From Fennellomyces sp. T-0311 (Eukaryota > Mucoromycota > Mucoromycetes > Mucorales > Lichtheimiaceae), in contig JALLLT010000004.1 in the NCBI GenBank assembly GCA_025266875.1, positions 1,302,001 to 1,366,000 of the forward strand: 64,000 bases of DNA. The letters run 5' to 3'. The position numbers were made by a program, and so were the translations under genes. Positions within the stretch are counted from its first letter, which is position 1; each line of letters begins with the position of its first letter. Below the pieces are notes generated by a model, which was not told the DNA's origin, made no database searches, and saw nothing but the letters and a program-made list of their open reading frames with translations. Below are positions 32,820 through 44,375 of this stretch, piece after piece.

Positions 32820-35800
32820 GACAAACTGTAAGAAAGGAAAAAGTGTGCTAATTAAGGTTGTTATGCTCCACGTCTTCTCTTTATATAGTGAAAAAAACCC
32901 CGCACTGCTGAAAATGGACAAGATGATCTGCTCGATCTGGTTTTTTTTCCCTTTGGTCACTGCTGGTCACATGCTCCTGTTGGTTAGAAACGTCCTAGTG
33001 GTGCTACAGTCCGATCGAGGTCCAGCGTGGGGATGTCTGTTATCTCGCTTATCTATCCTAATGCCACTCTATTGGTTATAGCTCATCTCCAGGGGTCGCT
33101 ACTTTTTTTTTCTTTGCCAGACAGATGACTGACTCATATTCTCGGTTGGTGTAGTATCGATTTATTTGTAAATGGCACCACAAACACTTTTTGGCGAAAA
33201 AGAATCTATTTCGCCAAAACGAGGTGAGCCATACCCCACTAATCTTACATTGATACGTAGTATTTCTCCCTGTTTCGTACATAATACTTTCACATACACG
33301 TGATGAATCTGACACCAGAGAATGGACAAATGGTTCGATATATTCTTTATCTAGCCTTCTCTATTTAGTTGCAAAGTAAGAGGATCCTTCTCAGTGTGTA
33401 GGTGTACGACTTGAGAAAGCGACATTTTTTCACACACTCTGCACTGAAATAATCCACCCGCATTATTAGCTACTTTAACTACCCGAATCCCGGCGAGCTC
33501 TGATGCACAATTCGTCGATATTTTGCTTTGTATTACCCCAGCGCGCAATTGCCAATGGTCCACCCCGTTGAATACTAATCCGACTTGTCCAAAAAAAGAG
33601 TGACCCACGTCTGAATAATTTTTTAGGAGATGAGAAAGAAGCAAAAGTGCATACTGCTCATACCGAAGATCCATTGAATGTAACAAGTACATGATCGATC
33701 CCACGCATAACGTATACAAGGAGAGTTACACTTGACGCATCAAAAAAACTGGAACGTACGCCGCTGGCGAATCTTATTTCCTGCTGCACGGTGAAAAAGT
33801 GCTACTTCTGGGACCATTGACAGTAAGCACTTCATACTATATTGGTATCTTGATACGCGTAATATTAGCAGTCGTTTTGAAAACTATTTGAGCACTCCTA
33901 ATCCAGAAGGAGAGCAAGGTTTTCGACACAATAGTAATGCCGACTTTGCTATTTGCAGCTAATATTAGTTACTGGTGTGGTCGATGCTGACTGTACATAT
34001 CAGAAAACTTGGAAAACACACTGTGCGCTTCTAAGTGACCTTCACATTCCCAGTCTAAATGTTATCTGTGGCGCTGTATGGGCTAAGCATTATCTAAGAA
34101 ACATGTGACGGACCACAGATTTGGATATTATCATTAATACCGTGGTAAAGTGCAAAAGTTTACTTTTTATTTGGCAAAACATAAGTATATTTACAATAGC
34201 TATGTGGATCGAAAATTTCCAAGTTAGTTTACATATACAAACTCATATAAACTCTATTAAAAAGCATTCAGGAAATGTACACAGGAAAGTCTTGTGTTAC
34301 TGTACTTGCGTCTTTTTCGTGAGACACTTCGGTCTTGGCCGGTTACAATTCTATGTAGATTTGGCACTTGAAAAGCAAACCTTGCTCTGTTCATCAAGGC
34401 GACTTTTCATATTCGCACGATCAATAGCATTTGCGCATATATGAAACAGCAGCTGACATTAAGACAACAGTAAGCTGGCTTTCAGTAAACGAACCCAGAA
34501 CACCAATTAGGATGGCTTTACAAGCCAGTGAACTTCAAAAGTAGACGAATACCATGTACTTTAGGATTCAGCTGGGTAGAAAAAGTAATATGCAAAGCAG
34601 TGTCTAGCTCTTTGCTTCTGACCAATTCAAAACTGTTACATGGGTGATATGTTGTTCGCAGCATAAATAATAATAGATATACTGCGGCGAAGTGTTCGTT
34701 GGATGAATTATTTAGTTCTGAACAACTGGATTGTCACATGTGCCATCGATAATCGATAACACAAGGGGACTTCCACTATATGCGCTTAATCAAGTTAGCA
34801 GAAAAGAAGTAGACTTTGAAATAGGTTACAAGAATAACTGAAAGATACAGTCATCAATTACAAGATCTGCAGGTGTTTGATGGCTATTTATATATATATT
34901 TGTTATCCGATCGATGGTTGGACGACGCGGTTTAGCGCTTTTATGCACCCTGTAGCGCATTCATTTGTGTACTAAGACTTACTTTATAAGGGGACACTAT
35001 ATCGTCTCATCCGTCTTATCCCGGGTATTTATCTAGACCAGTTGACTATGTATGGACCGGACAATTTACATTAATGCCCGATTGATAGGCACATTTTGCT
35101 CACTTCCTTCGTGATATCTTTTTCTTAATATTTGTACGCACGCAATGCCTTTAATTGACTTCTTTTTGGTATGTATTTCGAGCCCTCCATTTACCCAATA
35201 GGCTTATTATTTTGCGTTTATATAGGTTCGACAATGTTGCAGTGGCCACGTTAAAGCGGATCAATTTCAAGTAGTATATTTACTGTGCGGTATAGGCATT
35301 CGTAAAGAATCTTAACAGAGAATAAATACGCCGAATGGAATGATTGTAGTAACTTGTATATGTTTGCGAACTGTGCGATTATTTGCGGTATAACACCGTG
35401 TATAGTAAGCATTCGTTATCGTGGAGGTCTGTTGCATTGGTATAGGTGAAGAGAGTAGCGAATGCTTCTTATTTTGTTGATGAATAGTTTACTCACTGCA
35501 AAGCTTTTTACATAAAGAGCTGCAGTTAATTCACTAGCTGGTGTGCTTTCGCTGCTGTTAGGTGCGTTTTGAGAGCTATAAACAGTGGAGTATCAATATC
35601 ATTTCTACATTAGAACCATTTTCACTAGGATCTTATTCTATCGGGATTAATGTGGAGTGAGTGATCCTATGAAACTATGCAGCTCGAATCTGAGCTTGTC
35701 CACTTAACTCGGCGTCCTACACAATAAGTTGGTTGATTCGATTGGTCATATGCATGCAGTAGGTAAACAAGAGTCGCTTCTTTCATTCGACCACCACCGT

Positions 35801-35839
35801 GACGTGTTTACTCCTCCTTCTCTCACCTACCACTTTACA
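32820..35839. other. Long gene-poor AT-rich stretch
   Basis: Contains the promoter of the permease and about 3 kb without a convincing gene. Frames of 80-120 codons occur (for example minus 33351-33719, plus 34121-34444) but lack recognisable motifs. A TA dinucleotide run lies near 34889-34899. A sequence resembling one MITE end begins at 35240 without a matching partner. Confidence 0.35.
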
Positions 35840-35920
35840 ATGAGCAACTCCAAAGCTAAGGAGCACACTTCACTAAAAGAAAGCGCTGTGACTGAAAAAG
35901 TTATTCACAAGCAATCATAA
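35840..35920 (+). pseudogene. Candidate first exon of HNH copy 3, closed by TAA
   Basis: The frame MSNSKAKEHTSLKESAVTEK starts at the ATG 35840 after a pyrimidine-rich leader, placed like exon 1 of copy 2. It ends at TAA 35918-35920, immediately before a G|GTAAAT donor that would give the expected phase-1 junction. The stop would truncate a protein made from this ATG. The next in-frame start of the gene is 35972. Confidence 0.4.
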
Positions 35921-35971
35921 GGTAAATCATGCAATTTTGCTGACTGGAACAAGCTCATTGACATCTAGTGA

Positions 35972-37474
35972 ATGCAAGTGGATTCGGTACAGAAAAAAGA
36001 TCAGGCTGTCAACCTAAATACATGTGATAACAAAGCGCACGCTGAGATAGAGACTGGTAAGCGGAGCTAGTGATACCGCGTTCAGCAGTATTAAAATTGG
36101 TTTGCAGAAGACGCGTCCACGACGCACACGACTGAGGAACAGCTGGAGTGGCACCCAATCAGTCACGCAAGATTACCAATTACCACGCCTCCCCGCTACT
36201 TTGTCAACAAACGCGGTGATGTATGCTCGGATGCCACTGGAAAACGCAGGCCACTGCAAAGGACGAAAGGAGTTAATACTCCTAATTACAAACTTCATGT
36301 CTCCAAAAACAAGAAGACCACCTTCAAATTGGAGGAAATCATGGTGTACACCTTCTTGGATCCACAGTTCGACAGACGCCAGCAGTACATATTCCACAAA
36401 GACGGGCAACAGGAGAATTGTGCATTGGACAACCTGACTGTATGCGACTTGCCTAGGTTGCAGCAGCTGGAGAATCTATATCAGGACACAAAATACACGG
36501 TTGTCAGGAACGTACACGACATTTTAACATTCGAACGTTACCTTGTCTCGGACAGTGGGGATGTTTACACTCTCATATCACGAAGACATCTACGTCCCCG
36601 CCTAAACGAGCAAGGATATCAGGTTGTTGAGCTCTGTTCCGATATCGACATTGATGCAGAAAAAGCAAGAAGTAAGCGACACAACATGCAAGTACATAGC
36701 ATCGTGATACAGTCTTTCGAGAGGCGTCGGGGGAAGAATCTCCAGACAGATCACATCAACGGGGAAAAACTGGATAATTCTCTCAAGAACCTCGCATTCG
36801 TTACCCGTTCCGAAAATTTAATTCGAGCGTATGGTCCAACACAAACCACAGCACGAAATATGCGCAAAGAGCAAGGAAACGGACCGAGAAAAGTTACAGT
36901 GCGGCCATTACCACCGGTTACTGAAGAGACAAAATGGAAGCCAGTTGGTGTGCTTCCATGGAACGGACGGTCGTTCAGTCGATACGAAGTGTCGAACATG
37001 GGCCACGTTCGCAAGGTAGACAACTTTACACTCCTCAACTTGCACTGGATGCCGAATGGATATATCTATGTGCACATGTATCTTGATAAAAGGGATTTGA
37101 AAAGCAAAGACTTGGCCACAACAAGCGTTCGTCAATATTCAAAGGTGTCTATATCCCGCCTTGTGGCAAAGGCATTCGTTAACGGTTACAGTGAAGAGCA
37201 AAATGTTGTCAAGCACCTTAACGGAGACCCGCAGGACAATCGCGCGCAGAATTTGAAATGGGTTTCCAAATACTGTAGCTCCCTCCAGAGGACTTCCCGT
37301 AAAGTGGTTGTATCACTTGTGGATGACCCAACTATACAAAAGGAATTTCCATCGAAAAGAAAGGCTAACTCTGGCTTATTCGTCGGTCTCACTCATGTTA
37401 AACCAGGGCAATCCGTCAAGAAAATAGCCAACTGGAATAGCGAGAAAAAGCAAGTCTTAATCGAAGTATTTTAA
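35972..37474 (+). CDS. Triple NUMOD4/HNH-like protein, copy 3
   Basis: Two-exon model, 35972-36056 and 36108-37474, joined in phase 1 (ACT G | AA GAC) with a clean GTAAGC donor and TTTGCAG acceptor, 483 residues. Units A, B and C follow almost the same sequence as copy 1. His/Asn boxes are YIFHKDGQQEN (about 36399), TDHINGEKLDN (about 36747) and VKHLNGDPQDN (about 37207), and the NUMOD4 signature YEVSNMGHVR opens unit C. After QKEFPS (37353) the sequence departs abruptly from copy 1, but the family ending ANWNSEKKQVLIEVF is intact. Compared with copies 1 and 2, unit B lacks the four-residue IERL segment just upstream. A possible upstream exon carries a stop codon, so the N-terminus may be shortened. 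Function unknown. Confidence 0.8.
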
Positions 37475-40400
37475 ACTACTACTACTTGTAAATTATCACT
37501 GCTCTCAATTTATACGCTTCTTTTGACCTGTACATTTTCAATTTTCGGTGCAAATGTCACCTAGTATATAAAATATTGAATATTGTAGTACATACTTGCT
37601 TTTGACTTACGCTGCAGTTGGTGGCTACGAGCAATTGATTATTGATCAGGGATGGGCTACTACCCTGGTGGGGGTAACGAGATACGTAACATACATTATG
37701 CTTCTTTCTGATTCTTTCTGTGATATAGCCAAGTGTATGTCTAGACAAATTTGAGTGATACTCGAGGCTCACAGCCAACATCCAAATTTTTATTCCCCAT
37801 TTCTTTACGTAACTACTAGAGCTTGCTCAAATGTTTGTAAAGGACCCGCGTTGGGCGTTATACGTACACTGATACAAAAAGTCAAGCATATAATCAAAAA
37901 AACAATATAATGCATGAACGATCATTCATTAGCAGCATCAGAAATTATATGTAGCAGCTGCGCATAACGTGTAGATTTAAGGAATATTCCAAGGTATCTT
38001 GTCAAAGAAGCAACAGTGTCGTTGTTAGACGACATTCTTGGTAAGTCTATGTTTCTCTTTTGTACAAGATCGCTCACTTTCTAATAATGTTGTGCTGCAT
38101 TCTATTTTAGAATGTTGAGGATTCCATACCCAATGATGTTGTGGAGAAGGCACTGAAAAATTGAACAATCACGGAAGAATTTTTAGATGGATGTAAATGC
38201 ATGCGATGTGATATTGTACTATGGCTGATTTGGAATGCGGCGCGTTGCTACTGCGAAGCATACATCATGCATATCCATCAGAAAAAAGAGAAACAGTGCA
38301 TATATGCTTACGGCATAATATATGGAAACAACATTGACGCACATATTAACCACGTTTTAATTGCCATGTGCTTGCTGGTTGCCGATTGTCAATAAACGAT
38401 TTACATTACATGCATCTGATCAGTGTCCCTAATAATGTGAGTGAAAAAATCCGGTCATTTTAAAATCGCAAAAAGAGCGACCATGGAATCATGGCAAGTT
38501 TAGTTTTGTTCTTTCAATACATACGAAGAATGAAAAAAAAAGATCGTACGTAATAAACTAAGCGTTTATACTGCACTTTTTAGAGAACGCTCTACAGGGG
38601 TGCCAAAAAATTGGGAGTGGTTCAGATTCAAATACATGCCCCTTCTTCCAAGTATTATTCTCCGTATAACCATGCGCGCATATTACGCTACGTTAGTTTT
38701 CTCGTCTGTTTTCGTTAGAGAGAAAAGCAGAATAGGTTGAATCAATTTATTTTTAATCCGATAACTCAAAATGTGTAAATGTCCTATCAAGTTCCTATAT
38801 TGTTAGCATAATGTAATGCTTGTTGGACGGATTACATACATGATGACGGATGTATTATTACTACAACTCCCTACATAAGAGTAATTTTATCTCGTCGGGC
38901 TCCATGAAACCAGCAACGACGAAAGTAGTGCAAACATTAAGCCCAGCACAGCCTTTGTGTACACATAGATGAGGGTAAAATCTTGGCAAGAACTCATCCT
39001 TTCCTTTGCCTCTATTCTTTGTTTACTGTAGAGTGCAATAGAGAGATAAAAAAGACGTAAAATGTGGCCTGGTGACTCCTAGATCAAATATAGATACGCG
39101 TTGAAATGACGAAGACATATCGCGCACATCACACAGTAAAGCCCGTTGGGCAGGTGACTACGGCGCAAGCTACTTTATTTATATCACATAAGGTTCTTAT
39201 ATGTCAATGCTAACCATTATGTAGTGCATACATCTTTACTTCGCCTCATTGCTTCCATGCTAATGTAAAACAGTACATTAGTAATCCATAAAAATAGTGC
39301 TTACACTTACATATGAAAGGACTTGGTTTTCCCCAAGCACTTCACTAATTACTTCTTATTAATAGCTTCAAACTTGGTTCTGTGAGCCACATCGTTACAC
39401 CATATTCACAAACACATATGCTGGGGGAGTAAGTTTCTTTTTGTGCTATTGTTACATTTTTTGAATAAAAAAGTTCGCAACAAAAAAAAATATCCGTGTA
39501 ATATTAGGTCAACTAAGCAATTTGCTTCATATGGGCTTCAGTCATGCCCCGAAAACTTCACAGTAGCACTGACGACTAATTGATCGGGTGTAACTCGTTT
39601 ATAACAGTGTACGTAATCGTGCGACAGCCAACAAGGCATATTTTCCATTTGTCAAAATTCGCAATTGCAACATAGGACTGTTAGACGAGAGATCTGGATT
39701 ATGAGAATATTGAAAGCCAAGTGCCCATAAAATCATCGAATTCCACGGCAACAATATATTATCCGTTTAAAAAATGATGACTAACTATGGTTATCAATTG
39801 ACGACAACTTCTCTTACGTTTGCAGAGTTTAGTAGGGTTGGTTCTAAAAAAAGGTTTCTGTTGTCACTGGACCAGTTGGGGGAGAACATTGCTTTCAGAT
39901 AAAACAAATGTGTACTCGTGACTAATTCAGTGAGGCTGGAAAAAAGATGCTTCAATGTATATAGAGTCAGGCTGGTAACCACAAGAGGCAAGAACAAAGC
40001 GCGGAAACTGAATAAAATGTGCCTTTAATCAATTCAAGGCAAGTTGTGCTAACACGAAAACGGGTGTGTGTGTCTTTGTACCACAGTCTTTGTAGGTACC
40101 AGGGAAGCACACTGAGGTCCCTATAAGCAAAAAAGTTACAGCTATCGAAAGAAAGCAGTGGCGGTTTAAAAGACTTTTTTTTCTGCAGAACGCCATCAAG
40201 CTCGAAAAAGCTTCTAAGATTTCCAAGAACATGCTGCTTACCAAATGATCATCAAGCTGGTTGGTTAGTATAGTGCTGGGTACTATTGCTTACGAAATAT
40301 TGTGTTCAAAACAGTAGATAAGGTTAGTTACAACGACAAATCATTCCCAGTTTCCCACCTGTATAGAGTAAGCATAAATGCTGTTTGCCATACCGATGGG

Positions 40401-40933
40401 ATCGTTTTTCCTAGCTTTTGCAGGCTTTTTACGGGGTGCTGCAAAACGAGCGGTGTTTCGCCGTAGATCAAAAATGGCGTCATTCTTTAATCGATGTATC
40501 TGAAAGGTAAAGGATCAAGTGGCGTCGAGAAGAGCAACCACCGAAAAAGTGTGCCCCTTTTTTAAAGTTCCCAACGACGGATGGTACAGGCACGCGGAGT
40601 CAAGCGACGACGGACTATTGTAGTCAAATTTACTGTTTTTGCACAGTAGTTTTCTGCCAAGGACGGATCGACGGGCGCTAAAAGATTAGATCGAGTGTAC
40701 CACTTGGCGCTACAGAAGCCAGCGACTTTTAATAACAGCGAAAGAAATGAAAACAAATAAAGTTTAGTTGGAAAGACTATGTAATATAAAGAAGCCACCA
40801 AGTAACGCTAGTGGCTGGACCTAAGTGGCAACTGGCAAGCGCTGTTTCAGAACGGTACACTAAAACAATTTCGATAGACCAAAATAAGAATCTCCTTAAT
40901 AAGTCTATAAATATATACGCTTTTCTCTTTGCC
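37475..40933. other. Long gene-poor stretch
   Basis: About 3.4 kb without a convincing gene. Around 38100-38190 a possible exon after a TTTTAG acceptor reads NVEDSIPNDVVEKALKN, a stop, then TITEEFLDG. This faintly recalls the C-terminus of pogo-type transposases. Minus-strand frames near 39794-40244 and 40562-41058 have no recognisable motif. The right end should hold the promoter of the gene at 40934. Confidence 0.35.
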
Positions 40934-42485
40934 ATGAATAAGTTAGCGTCTTCATTCACAGCGCTAGGGTCGAGGAAAACCATATTCCCCATTACCGCTT
41001 TATTAATCGCTCTCACACTTATATTCACCTTTTCGGCATCAGTTCGAGAGTCATCCATTCAGCTATGGAACGAACCAAAAACGGTTAACTACAATTACAT
41101 CGCCAACACAGCAAATGTTCACGAACTACAAGTGGACCGACAGTACTGGGATCAGTGTTTGAATCCGGAACGGCATTCCGAGACATACCTGTCTATTGTC
41201 ATTGTTACCCGTATGGACGATTACGCTGGGTAACTTATGGACGGTTTCTTGGGGAACTTGCTTTTTTTTCTGACATTTTGGTCATAGAAACCAGCATCAT
41301 CGATTCCAGAACTTCATCGATAGCGCCTATTTGCTGGCCGAGCATTCACAAACACCTATTGAATTACTGGTTGTGGAGTGGAATCCACCTAACGATCGAC
41401 GAAGAGTTGTAGATGCATTCGTAAGTTTTGATGAAACGGATAAAAAGGAAACAAAAAGACTTAGAAGAAGGGGTAGCGATTTCGACGATCAGAGTACTTG
41501 CAATACCGCATCATTACGGTACCTACCGGAATCCATGAGGCGCTTCCAAACCGAGGAAACTCTCCTCTTCATGAATTTGAAGGGAAAAACGTTGGCATAC
41601 GTTTTGCACGTGGTGAATTTGTTGTATGCACAAACCAGGGTTAGTATCAGCAGCAAATAGTGTAATGGTGAAGGGAGAAGAAGCTAAAATGGCTATCAAA
41701 GATGATATTTGGTCCCATAACTTCTTGAATGCATTGAAGTCTCGGTCATTTGAGAAGAATGTGATCTACCTCCAACGCCAAGATCATCACAATATGTAAG
41801 GATTGAAAACAAGTTTTGTTTGCATATCATCCGCCATGCTTATTAACTCAATATAGCCACGATAATTTACCACCATCTATTGTTCGACTCCCTGCATTAG
41901 CCGATGACAATGAGCTGTTCAATGCCTGCAAGCTGGGCGAACAGGACTGGGGCAACTATAAGCTACCAGCACCCATCAAAGTGACTACCCAAAACATCCT
42001 CAAGATTGCAGATCAAGCAGGAGACTTTACAATGGCACATCGCGAGACGTGGAGGGTCCCTCGAGGCTATAGAGAAGCAGGAGGAGTTGCATGGTAAATA
42101 ATGGCTAAGCGATCAGAGGGAGGCGGCGTACTGCGCGAGAGATAGAGAAAAGAGAGACAGAGGGTCAATCAAAGGAGCAAAACGGCTAAGCATCCTTTTT
42201 TTTACAATTGGTAGGATGGATATTGAATTTATTTGTACAGCTGCATGGACCTTCGATATCCCTGTTGTATATGAAGAAAAGGGATTCACATGTCACCAAG
42301 ATCACAAGAACATTTGGGAGGCCAACACTGAACAGCATACAGACAACAAAAACATTGACATGGGAGAAATCATGCGAAAGGAGAAGATCTATATGAACGA
42401 GGAAGGTCGATGGGCGCTGCAAAACTTAGACATCTGGGAGTATAGATTAGAGTGTACAGAATTCAAAGGCGGACTTGCCTGGTAA
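40934..42485 (+). CDS. Glycosyltransferase-like type II membrane protein
   Basis: The protein begins with a short cytosolic tail, a signal-anchor (FPITALLIALTLIFTFSASV) and a luminal domain, as in Golgi type II enzymes. At least six exons can be followed. Conserved pieces in order are YLSIVIVTRMDDYAG, then NQHHRFQNFIDSAYLLAEHS, PIELLVVEWNPPNDRR, TVPTGIHEALPNRG, KNVGIRFARGEFVVCTNQ, GDFTMAHRETWRVPRGYREA, then DIEFICTAAWTFDIPVVYE with QDHKNIWE and the end WALQNLDIWEYRLECTEFKG. The VVEWNPP ... KNVGIRFARGEF ... DxEF order resembles family-2-like glycosyltransferases and a group of uncharacterised fungal proteins. Donor and acceptor are unknown. Several GT-AG junctions were placed by eye. Confidence 0.72.
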
Positions 42486-44375
42486 TAAGAAAGAGAGCAC
42501 ATTTTTTTCATGCAATTTACTTGTCGGATCGGCCCTTTTTTTTGATAAAAAGCCATTTTGCATATACTTAAATTGATATTACAGATAAAAATATGTTCGA
42601 AGGGGAAAGGAAGGGGAGGAAGGTTAAGCGTTTTTTTGGTTCCGGGACCTCGCATCATTCCTCCTTATCCAACATGCCAATAAGTAAAAGTGCTCTCGTC
42701 TCCCCTTTTCCCCATGAGAAGATAGTGAAAACTGTGGCGCAAATGTCACGCATTTGGTGTAAGCAAAAACGGCATTTATCCGTTTAGGTAAGGGGGCATG
42801 ACGCAAGTGATAGCGCAGGGGAACGAATTGGTTTGACAGTGTGGTGTGGAGTTTGGATCTCTGTTTACAAAGAATGCAAATCCAAACTGAGTTAGATCTG
42901 TAGAAACATGATTTCGACAAGAAATTCTTTCTATCGCGCTGGATGGATGATGGATTCTCATACTAAGGTGTGTGATATGTTGTAATCACATTGTGTTCCA
43001 AAGAGACGGGGGAGGTGTATTACACATACACACACGGAACCAGGACAAACGCCGAGTGCAAGGAGCAAGATGACCTATACCAAGGATTATAATGGCGCGA
43101 TGAAACTTTTTCTTTTTCGGGCCGTTGATGGAAACAGCGGATCTCTAAAATCGGCATACTTTCTCCGTGTCAATTGGTCAAGTTTAGCGCGCATCGCTTG
43201 GTTGTCTCTCAGCTGAATTGATCTCACGATAAACCCTTTCACAGTGTGTGTGAGAATCAATGTGGGGAAGTTGCACAGATGCGTGTGCTTCGGTAAGCAA
43301 GCTTGCAGTTGCACACAATGCCTTGTTTCGGAGACTTTGCGAGTCATATTTTTGCTGCTGAAAATTATAGATTTCACGGGTAAAAACAAACCGTCGTTTC
43401 TATATGCACATCCGATCTGACAACGACCGTGCGCTAAGCTTATTTCTTTTTTAAAAAAAAGTCACCACTATTCTTTTCTATGGACCTATTTGATTCAGAA
43501 CTGTTTTCTCAAGACGACGAGTGTTCTTTTTGTGTTTCAGATGGCTGGAAAAAAAAAGATTCTCAAGTTTTCTCGGATGCTAACAGGACGCGGCCTTCTT
43601 GGTACTCTGTTCACACGCCAGCTGAGTGGTGCGTATGTTTAGGCTTATTCAATATTCCGGGAGAAGCACCCAATAAGGAAGTGTTCCCGGACTAGCGGTG
43701 TTCCAAGGGAAGGCCACGTGTGTGCGAGGTGAGTCCAGTTGAAGAACGGCGCAGTTTCTTGTTAGCGTCAAATTCTATTTTTTGGCCAGGACCGGTAAGT
43801 TTTTGAAAATGCGGGGAAAACTGTGGTGAAACCATTTTGGTTTTGAGATATGGGGTTCAGTTTAATATCGTTTCATTTTTTCAATGAGTTACCCCGCACC
43901 ATGTAGTTAACCAACCAAGACCGGGCGCTAAATCCGTAACGTAGGTGAACGATACCTGGGGGGTGTCGTACGGCAGTTAATCACCCTGTGCTACGCTCGT
44001 ACGCCTTTGGTTTTTTCCCAATGTTGGGCTTTGTGTGGTCACCAGCAGCATGCTTTCCTTTCTTCTTTTTTGGCAGTAATATTAGCAATAAAGCTGTAAG
44101 CTCCTTAAGTTTCTTCTCTTTAGGGGGCGCAACTTTTTTTCGTGCTACTTCCCCACTTTGCATCATCTGAGGATTTTCCCACCGTGCATTTGGAACCTCC
44201 CGTTTGAAAGGGGGGGGAGATCCAATCACCATTGAACCAGGCTTTTTTTTGATAGCCCGCTCGGTCCCCAACAGACAGGACGCAAAAAAAATGTGTATAT
44301 AAATACGGATCCATTTTTTCTATCCGTTCGAACTCCATCCTTTTCTCTTTTCTAATTCTCTATTAAAAAACGAAA
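42486..44375. other. Intergenic region upstream of the ATO gene
   Basis: No convincing gene. Small frames on both strands (for example plus 43480-43695 and minus 43087-43389) are not supported by motifs or splice sites. The last 100 bases carry the TATA box of the ATO gene and a pyrimidine-rich leader. Confidence 0.4.
44296..44305 (+). promoter_or_regulatory. TATA box of the ATO transporter
   Basis: TATATAAATA lies 71-80 bases before the start codon, followed by a C/T-rich leader ending in TTAAAAAACGAAAATG. A strong TATA and an A-rich start context suggest a highly inducible or highly expressed gene. Confidence 0.65.

Noticed and set aside
33351..33719. 122-codon minus-strand frame with CxxC and HxH
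   Set aside because: Spacing does not fit a C2H2 or RING zinc finger and nothing else supports a gene.
35240..35262. CAGTGGCCACGTTAAAGCGG as the end of a second pogo-type MITE
   Set aside because: No matching inverted end was found within the following kilobase and no TA pair could be defined; kept only as a possible half-element.
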